A model generated the notes under the pieces. The model was not told where the DNA came from and did no database searches. It saw only the letters and a program-made list of their open reading frames with translations. This document shows, one piece after another, positions 59,163 to 64,000 of a stretch of 64,000 bases of DNA. This stretch comes from an uncultured Elusimicrobiales bacterium. GTDB lineage: Bacteria > Elusimicrobiota > Elusimicrobia > Elusimicrobiales > Elusimicrobiaceae. The stretch is from assembly GCA_910576915.1 (NCBI GenBank), contig CAJTJT010000003.1, forward strand, positions 137,818-201,817, in the 5' to 3' direction. Each line of letters starts with the position of its first letter. Position 1 is the first letter of the stretch. The position numbers and the translations under genes were made by a program.

Positions 59163-61151
59163 TTAAGCGGCGGTTTTTCCAATCAATTTTAAAAATTCTT
59201 CTTCGGTTAGTACGGGTACGCCCAGTTCATTGGCTTTTTTCAGCTTGCTTCCGGCCGCTTCCCCGGCGACTACATAAGACGTCTTTTTCGATACGCTCCC
59301 GCTCGCTTTTCCGCCGTATTCCTTGGCCAGCAGTTCGGCTTCGGTGCGCGTCATGGTTTTAAGTTCCCCGGTAAACACCAACGTTTTGCCGTCCAGTACA
59401 TTGCCGGAGAGTTCTTTTTTGGGCTGCGTAAAGTTCAGCCCCGCCGCGCGCAAACGTTCAATTTGTTCCAGCGCGCGGGGACTACAGAAGAAATCGTAGA
59501 TACTTTGCGAAACTTTCTCGCCCACTTCGCGTACGCTTTGCAGGTCGGTAAGCGGCGCGTCTTTAAGTGCGTCAAGCGTCCGGAAGCGGTCCGCCAAAAT
59601 TTCGGCCGTTTTTTCGCCCACAAACGCAATCCCGAGCGCAAATAAAAGTTTAGAAAGCGGTTTTTGTTTGCTGGCTTCAATGGAGTCCAATAGATTTTGG
59701 GCTTTTTTGTCTTTAAAATTTTCCAGATTAAGTAGGTGCAAAAAAGTAAGGCCGTAGATGTCGGCAAAATCGGCCACGTATTTATTTTCCAGGAGCTGGT
59801 CCATCACCACGTCGCCCAGGCCGTCGATATCCATGGCGTTGCGGGACGCAAAGTGCAGGAGGCGCGCGCGCAGCTGGGCCGGGCAGGAAGGATTGATGCA
59901 GTAATAGCCTACTTCGTCCTGCTCTTTATAAACGGGGTCGCCGCAGGACGGACATTCGGCCGGCGGGAGCACTTCCTGCGTGCCTTTGTGTTCGGCCACT
60001 TTTACCACTTTGGGGATAACTTCGCCTGCGCGTTCGATAATCACCGTGTCGCCCACGCGCACGCCCAGGCGGCTGATTTCATCAAAGTTGTGCAGTGTGG
60101 CGTTGGAAATAATTACGCCCGCGCACGGGACGGGTTCCAGCTCCGCCACCGGGGTGATAATACCGCTTCTGCCGACGGAAAAAAGAATGTTGTTTACCGT
60201 GGTGGTGGCTTGCGGGGCGGGGTATTTAAAAGCAATCGCCCAGCGCGGGCTTTTGGCCGTAACGCCCAAAATGCGCTGGTATTCAAAACGGTTTACTTTG
60301 ACGACGAGCCCGTCCACGTCAAACGGTAAATTATGGCGGGAGGATTCAAACTGGTTGTAAAAACGGATGACTTCGCTGATAAGCGTCGTTTTGGTGCGCG
60401 CGGGGCAGATGGAGAAACCCCAGGTGCGGCATTGGTCGATAAATCCGCTGAAGCTGTCCGCCGTGATGTTCCCCGCCCCGAAAGAATGGGCAAAGAATTT
60501 GAGCGGCCGGGCGGCGGTTACCGCCGGGTCTTTTTGGCGCAGGGAGCCTGCGGCGGCGTTGCGCGTGTTGGCAAATGTGTTTTCGGCTTTTAAAATTTGG
60601 GCGGCGTTTAACGCTTCCAGGTCTTTTTTATCTAAATACACTTCCCCGCGGATTTCCAAAATTCCGGCCGGGGCGCCGGGCAGTTCGTGCGGAATGTTTT
60701 TGATGGTGCGGACGTTGGCGGTAATGTCTTCGCCGGTTTTTCCGTCGCCGCGGCTGGCGGCCTGGATGAGTTTCCCGTCCAAATAGGTAAGCGAGCAGGA
60801 CACCCCGTCTATTTTTGCTTCCACCACCATTTCAAAATCTTCGCGCTGGAGGGTTTTGGCGGTGCGGTCGTACCATTCGCGGATTTCGTCGGGCGAATAC
60901 GAGTTGTCAAGCGACATCATCGCCGCCGCGTGTTTAACGGGTGCAAACAGCGCCGCCGCTTTGCCGCCCACCCGCTGGGTAGGCGAATTTTTGGTGCGGT
61001 ATTGGGGGTACCGGTCTTCTAAATCTTTTAATTGTTTGTAAAGTTCGTCGTACTGCGTGTCGGACAATATGGGATTGTCCAAATTATAGTAAAGGTTGTT
61101 ATGGTAATTGACCAGCTTTTTCAGCCGTTCAATCTCTTCTTTCGGGTGCAT
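59163..61151 (-). CDS. ligA: NAD-dependent DNA ligase LigA
   Basis: A 662-residue replicative ligase. The N-terminal Ia region (HNNLYYNLDNPILSDTQYDE) binds NMN. The adenylated lysine is Lys113 in AKIDG. An OB fold, a four-Cys zinc finger (CPSCGDP ... CINPSCPAQ), helix-hairpin-helix repeats and a C-terminal BRCT domain (about 590-662) follow in the standard order. It lies nine bases after nusB on the same strand. Confidence 0.98.
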   Translation of the reverse strand: MHPKEEIERLKKLVNYHNNLYYNLDNPILSDTQYDELYKQLKDLEDRYPQYRTKNSPTQRVGGKAAALFAPVKHAAAMMSLDNSYSPDEIREWYDRTAKTLQREDFEMVVEAKIDGVSCSLTYLDGKLIQAASRGDGKTGEDITANVRTIKNIPHELPGAPAGILEIRGEVYLDKKDLEALNAAQILKAENTFANTRNAAAGSLRQKDPAVTAARPLKFFAHSFGAGNITADSFSGFIDQCRTWGFSICPARTKTTLISEVIRFYNQFESSRHNLPFDVDGLVVKVNRFEYQRILGVTAKSPRWAIAFKYPAPQATTTVNNILFSVGRSGIITPVAELEPVPCAGVIISNATLHNFDEISRLGVRVGDTVIIERAGEVIPKVVKVAEHKGTQEVLPPAECPSCGDPVYKEQDEVGYYCINPSCPAQLRARLLHFASRNAMDIDGLGDVVMDQLLENKYVADFADIYGLTFLHLLNLENFKDKKAQNLLDSIEASKQKPLSKLLFALGIAFVGEKTAEILADRFRTLDALKDAPLTDLQSVREVGEKVSQSIYDFFCSPRALEQIERLRAAGLNFTQPKKELSGNVLDGKTLVFTGELKTMTRTEAELLAKEYGGKASGSVSKKTSYVVAGEAAGSKLKKANELGVPVLTEEEFLKLIGKTAA

Positions 61152-61160
61152 GTAACGTGG

Positions 61161-61571
61161 TTATTTGCGTTCTTTTTTCAGTTGGTCCAAAAGACCGTTG
61201 ATAAACTTGCTGGAGTTTTCGGTCGAGTACTTTTTGGCGAGTTCAATCGCTTCGTCAATAATGGCGGGTACGGGGGTGTTTTCGGGGCTGAACACCATTT
61301 CGTAGGTGGCCATGCGCAGGATGGAGCGGTCCACCGCCGACATGCGGTTAATCGTCCAGTTTTTGGCGTAGGAAGAAACCAGTTTGTCGATGGCCGGCAG
61401 ATTGTTGGCCGTACCCGTGATTAATTCTTCGCAAAACGGGAAGCAGTCCCCTAATTCCTGTTTAAAATCTTCCGCGTAAGCCGTTAGCTGCAACGTGTCG
61501 GCAGTTTTGGCGCTGTCGGCGTAGTAAAGTGATTGCAGGGCACATTCCCGGGCCATTCTTCTGTTGCTCAT
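61161..61571 (-). CDS. nusB: Transcription antitermination factor NusB
   Basis: A 136-residue all-helical protein with the N-terminal RRMARECALQSLYYAD and the C-terminal VPAIIDEAIELAKKYSTENSSKFINGLLD, diagnostic of NusB. It acts in rRNA antitermination with NusE. AAGGGG lies before the ATG. Confidence 0.95.
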   Translation of the reverse strand: MSNRRMARECALQSLYYADSAKTADTLQLTAYAEDFKQELGDCFPFCEELITGTANNLPAIDKLVSSYAKNWTINRMSAVDRSILRMATYEMVFSPENTPVPAIIDEAIELAKKYSTENSSKFINGLLDQLKKERK

Positions 61572-61609
61572 GATTATCCCCTTGCTGTAAATGGTGTAAA
61601 TTTATATCT

Positions 61610-61618
61610 ATTTTAGCA
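61610..61618 (-). promoter_or_regulatory. Extended -10 promoter of nusB-ligA
   Basis: TGCTAAAAT on the minus strand, about 38 bases before the nusB ATG and identical to the nadK promoter element. Confidence 0.55.
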
Positions 61619-61735
61619 AATTTAAGACGTTCTTGCTTGTCCGCTGTCTAATCTTTTTTTGCGCTTGCGGAGAATTTTCGAAATATTTAAAATAATCCTA
61701 TCCTATTCTTAGGATATTTGAATATGGGGGGTTGT

Positions 61736-62509
61736 ATGAAACTCAAAAATGTAATGCTGTTGTTGGGGGTAGCAGTCTTGTGCGCCGCCGCCGTTTGGGC
61801 CCGGAATATGGCCGGGTATACGTCCCGTAATGTGGAAAATTTGGGTGCGTTTACGGCGCTGGACGTACGCGGGGACGCGGAAGTGGATTTTATGCAGCGT
61901 GCGGATGCTTCCGTCACTCTCAGCGGACGGGACAAACTGGTTAACGCCGTCCAGGTGCGCGTAGAAGCCAATACGCTGGTCATTTCGTTTGCCGAGCCGA
62001 TGTTCGGTAAAGACAAAGATAAACTGCATATCCTGGTTACGGCGCCGGAAGTGACTGCCATCACCGTTAGCCAAAACGGCGAACTGGACGTGCGCGGCGC
62101 GTTACAGGCAGATGCGCTTACGCTGACCGCTTCGCAGAACGGCGATATTTCCATTGATAATTTAGACCTTAACACGCTTTCCGTTACGGCGTCCGACCGG
62201 GCGGAAGTGGACGTAAACCGCCTGGCGGCTAAGTCCGTGCGTGCGGCGGCTTCCAACCATGCGGAAATTGAGCTGGGCGGCATGGCGCGGGAAGTATACC
62301 TGGAAAACAACGGTTCCGGCGATATTGACGCGGGCAGCCTGCGCGCGTTTTCCGTCAAAGCGGTGGTGAACGGTTCGGGCGATGTGGAAGTTTTCGCCAC
62401 GGACACGCTGGACGCCTCCGCCATGGGCCGCGGAAAAATTGAATACAAAGGCGTTCCGGCGCGGATTAACCCCGTCGGCAATACCCGCAAAATTGTACAG
62501 GATTTATAG
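61736..62509 (+). CDS. Secreted GIN-domain (DUF2807) protein
   Basis: A 257-residue protein with a signal peptide (MKLKNVMLLLGVAVLCAAAVWA). The rest is a beta-helix of short repeats (NGDISIDNLDLNTLSVTASD, NGSGDVEVFATDTLDASAMG) opening with FTALDVRGDAEVDFMQ. This fits the GIN/DUF2807 family of putative adhesin-head domains. The ATG at 61736 follows GGGGGG. It stands alone with its own terminator; role unknown. Confidence 0.88.
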   Translation: MKLKNVMLLLGVAVLCAAAVWARNMAGYTSRNVENLGAFTALDVRGDAEVDFMQRADASVTLSGRDKLVNAVQVRVEANTLVISFAEPMFGKDKDKLHILVTAPEVTAITVSQNGELDVRGALQADALTLTASQNGDISIDNLDLNTLSVTASDRAEVDVNRLAAKSVRAAASNHAEIELGGMAREVYLENNGSGDIDAGSLRAFSVKAVVNGSGDVEVFATDTLDASAMGRGKIEYKGVPARINPVGNTRKIVQDL

Positions 62510-62513
62510 TCCT

Positions 62514-62557
62514 TACGCCCAAAGGCTCCTCTTTGGAGGGGCCTTTGGCGTATTTTA
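62514..62557 (+). terminator. Terminator of the GIN-domain gene
   Basis: A long stem (TACGCC, CAAAGGC, TCCTC paired with GAGGG, GCCTTTG, GGCGTA) with a TTTG loop and an ATTTTA tail. Confidence 0.82.
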
Positions 62558-62588
62558 GGCTTTTGTGGGCCCCAAAACCGGGGCAAAA

Positions 62589-62618
62589 TTGACACCTTTC
62601 CCGCTAAGTTTGTATAAT
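62589..62618 (+). promoter_or_regulatory. Consensus promoter of infC-rpmI-rplT
   Basis: TTGACA (62589-62594), 18-bp spacer, TATAAT (62613-62618) preceded by TG. Both boxes match the housekeeping consensus exactly. Confidence 0.85.
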
Positions 62619-62662
62619 AGAAAAGTCCTAAAAGAGGACTATTTTTTTGAAAGAATAATTAA

Positions 62663-63202
62663 ATGGCCAGATTCGATAACAGAAGAACGTACAAAAAAGA
62701 TTTGTACACCAGAAACCAAAATATCCGCGCGGCGGAAGTGCGCGTAATTGATTCCGACGGAACCATGATTGGCGTTAAGCCGATTGCGCAGGCCATCGCG
62801 CTGGCCAAAGAGCAAGAACTGGATTTGGTGGAAATTTCCCCCAACGCGGTTCCTCCCGTTTGCAAAATACTGGATTATAACCGGTATGTATACGAACAGG
62901 GCAAAAAAGCCGCCGAGGCCAAAAAGAAACAAACCAAAGTAACCATGAAAGAGCTGCGCATTAAATCGCGCATTGCTCCGCACGATTTGGACGTTAAAAT
63001 CCGCCAAATTGAAGATTTCTTGCGCAAGAAAGACATGGTGCGTTTTGTGGTGGTATTCCACGGACGCGAAAACCAGCATAAAGACATTGGCATGCAAATT
63101 TTGAACGATACCGCCAAACGGTTGGAAGAACTCGCCAACGTGGACGGCGGCCTTCAGCAGATGGGCAACCGCATGTCGATGACGTTTGTGCCTAAAAATT
63201 AA
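62663..63202 (+). CDS. infC: Translation initiation factor IF-3
   Basis: A 179-residue IF-3. The N-domain contains RNQNIRAAEVRVIDSDGTMIG. The linker is Lys-rich (EAKKKQTKVTMKELRIK). The C-domain has PHDLDVKIRQIEDFLRKKD and VVVFHGRENQHKDIG. It starts with ATG, not the rare AUU that E. coli uses for autoregulation. The ribosome binding site is weak (GAAAG). The usual infC-rpmI-rplT order follows. Confidence 0.97.
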   Translation: MARFDNRRTYKKDLYTRNQNIRAAEVRVIDSDGTMIGVKPIAQAIALAKEQELDLVEISPNAVPPVCKILDYNRYVYEQGKKAAEAKKKQTKVTMKELRIKSRIAPHDLDVKIRQIEDFLRKKDMVRFVVVFHGRENQHKDIGMQILNDTAKRLEELANVDGGLQQMGNRMSMTFVPKN

Positions 63203-63213
63203 CCGATTTTTTA

Positions 63214-63280
63214 GGTTCTTTTTGTAGTGACTGGGTACGGGGCTTGACCGGCTCCCGGCACAGGTAGGGTAAAAAGAGCC
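63214..63280 (+). promoter_or_regulatory. Structured leader upstream of rpmI-rplT
   Basis: GGTTCTTTTT (63214-63223) pairs with AAAAAGAGCC (63271-63280) with one wobble, enclosing GC-rich segments that can form a further hairpin (GGCTTGACCGGCTCC). Its place between infC and rpmI is where L20-binding autoregulatory leaders occur in other bacteria. The specific match is inference. Confidence 0.5.
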
Positions 63281-63302
63281 ATTTTACACAAAGGATAATA
63301 CA

Positions 63303-63509
63303 ATGCCTAAATTAAAAAACCACAGCGGCGGCAAAAAACGCTTCAGAAAAACCGCCACGGGTAAATTCACCCACAGAAAAGCCGGCAGAAAACACTTGTT
63401 AACGCCTGTTTCTGCCTCCATTAAACACGGTATGAGAAAGACCGGCGTCATTACGCCCGAGTCCAACAAAGGGAAGATCTTGGAAAAATATCTCCCCATG
63501 GCCAAATAA
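63303..63509 (+). CDS. rpmI: 50S ribosomal protein L35
   Basis: A 68-residue basic protein starting MPKLKNHSGGKKRFRKTATG, the L35 signature, with HLLTPVSASIKHGMRKTG later. AAGGAT precedes the ATG. Confidence 0.96.
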   Translation: MPKLKNHSGGKKRFRKTATGKFTHRKAGRKHLLTPVSASIKHGMRKTGVITPESNKGKILEKYLPMAK

Positions 63510-63521
63510 GAGGTTAGAAAC

Positions 63522-63875
63522 ATGAGAATTAAATTCAGCGTTCCCAGACACGCAAGAAAGAAAAAAGTATTGAAAAGAGCCAGCGGCTATTACGGAGATA
63601 AATCCCGCCGCTTGCGCATGGCCACGCAGCAGCTGGATAAATCCGGCGTGCACGCTTACGTGGACCGCAAAGACAAAAAAACCACCTACCGCCAGTTGTG
63701 GATTACCCGCATCAACGCCGCGGTAAGAGAGGAAGGTTTGTCTTACTCCAAGTTCATCAGCGGCTTAACCAAAGCCAACATTACGCTCAACCGCAAAATG
63801 TTGTCCGAAATGGCGATTAAAGACCCGGTTTCTTTTAAGAAATTGGTCGACACCGTCAAAGCCGCCGCGAACTAA
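63522..63875 (+). CDS. rplT: 50S ribosomal protein L20
   Basis: A 117-residue protein with VPRHARKKKVLKRASGYYGD and LWITRINAAVREEGLSYSKF, both diagnostic of L20. It is a large-subunit assembly protein that represses its operon in many bacteria. Confidence 0.97.
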   Translation: MRIKFSVPRHARKKKVLKRASGYYGDKSRRLRMATQQLDKSGVHAYVDRKDKKTTYRQLWITRINAAVREEGLSYSKFISGLTKANITLNRKMLSEMAIKDPVSFKKLVDTVKAAAN

Positions 63876-63894
63876 GTTAACATTTGTTTGCAGC

Positions 63895-63923
63895 AAACCC
63901 CGCTCTTCGGAGCGGGGTTTTTG
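63895..63923 (+). terminator. Terminator of infC-rpmI-rplT
   Basis: AAACCCCGCTC / GAGCGGGGTTT with a TTCG tetraloop and five T, nearly identical to the hairpin at 37566. Confidence 0.95.
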
Positions 63924-63984
63924 TAATACCCGGGGAAACCATAGGCGGGAGCCTATGGAGGAGAGGAGAAGCAGGACTCTTCTA

Positions 63985-63993
63985 TGCTACAAT
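63985..63993 (+). promoter_or_regulatory. Extended -10 promoter for a gene beyond the window
   Basis: TGCTACAAT seven bases from the window edge, identical to the element at 53005-53013. The gene it serves lies outside the window. Confidence 0.5.
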
Positions 63994-64000
63994 AGGGCAT

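Noticed and set aside
1..64000. tRNA or rRNA genes
   Set aside because: I saw no cloverleaf with a terminal acceptor stem or T-loop consensus and no rRNA-like sequence. A covariance search would be needed to exclude a missed tRNA.

Overview
The window looks like a chromosomal segment of a Gram-negative anaerobic bacterium, most likely an animal-gut member of the Elusimicrobiota. That placement is inference: many dispersed genes with near-identical type IV prepilin N-termini, a group-B-like [FeFe] hydrogenase, full-length NifU with NifS, and a complete double-membrane toolkit (Lnt, lipoproteins, LpoB-like activator, RND pump with outer-membrane factor). No 16S rRNA is present to confirm it. 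Housekeeping genes are fairly GC-rich. The pilin-like genes and their flanks look more AT-rich by eye.

Layout. 1-1853: end of secE, then nusG-rplK-rplA and a terminator; rplJ/rplL do not follow. 1854-5914: an accessory island with clustered short palindromes, a large nested palindrome, a 568-residue cysteine-rich prepilin-like protein and a secreted protein. 5936-7249 (minus): pyrimidine-nucleoside phosphorylase. 7394-13178: LtaS-like sulfatase, LemA and three tandem M48 metalloproteases. 13274-22097: a periplasmic coiled-coil protein, secA, a small Cys-rich protein, lnt, prfB, hemW, a CofE-like ligase and mscL, mostly with overlapping ends. 22617: pilin-like gene. 23172-28920 (minus): glycerate kinase with a putative outer-membrane protein, small membrane proteins, recN and nadK. 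29044-36573: nifU-nifS, three 5'-nucleotidase paralogues and a tRNA-dihydrouridine synthase. 36693-37529: rplM-rpsI. 37828: pilin-like gene. 38430-43023 (minus): hydrogenase, EEP nuclease/phosphatase, cardiolipin synthase, secreted protein. 43123: pilin-like gene. 43664-45603 (minus): cysK and a D-2-hydroxyacid dehydrogenase. 45777-51703: tripartite RND efflux operon. 52050: EamA transporter. 53041-58212: divergent pilin-like protein, then an LpoB / COG3014 / LPP20 lipoprotein cluster with FKBP and two small membrane proteins. 58498: pilin-like gene. 59163-61571 (minus): ligA and nusB. 61736: GIN/DUF2807 protein. 62663-63875: infC-rpmI-rplT.

The most striking signal is a dispersed cassette family. 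Five prepilin-like genes and one secreted-protein gene are each preceded by the same promoter-like element: a TTG-type -35 box, then YG, exactly twelve T, GA, and an AT-rich -10 box. The homopolymer fills most of a constant 16-bp spacer. Most cassettes end in a terminator built on a CCCCGGG-type stem, so each looks like a stand-alone unit placed between housekeeping operons. Four copies also carry a longer conserved upstream block. Poly-T tracts inside promoter spacers are the classic architecture of slipped-strand phase variation, although the invariant length of 12 argues that the length is also selected.

Other points of interest are a short palindromic repeat translated as part of a prepilin leader and flanked by a possible target duplication, an anti-Shine-Dalgarno stretch in the leader of the giant pilin, a lipoprotein 5'-nucleotidase paralogue that has lost its metal ligands, and several genes with no ribosome binding site whose -10 box lies exactly six bases upstream of the start codon.
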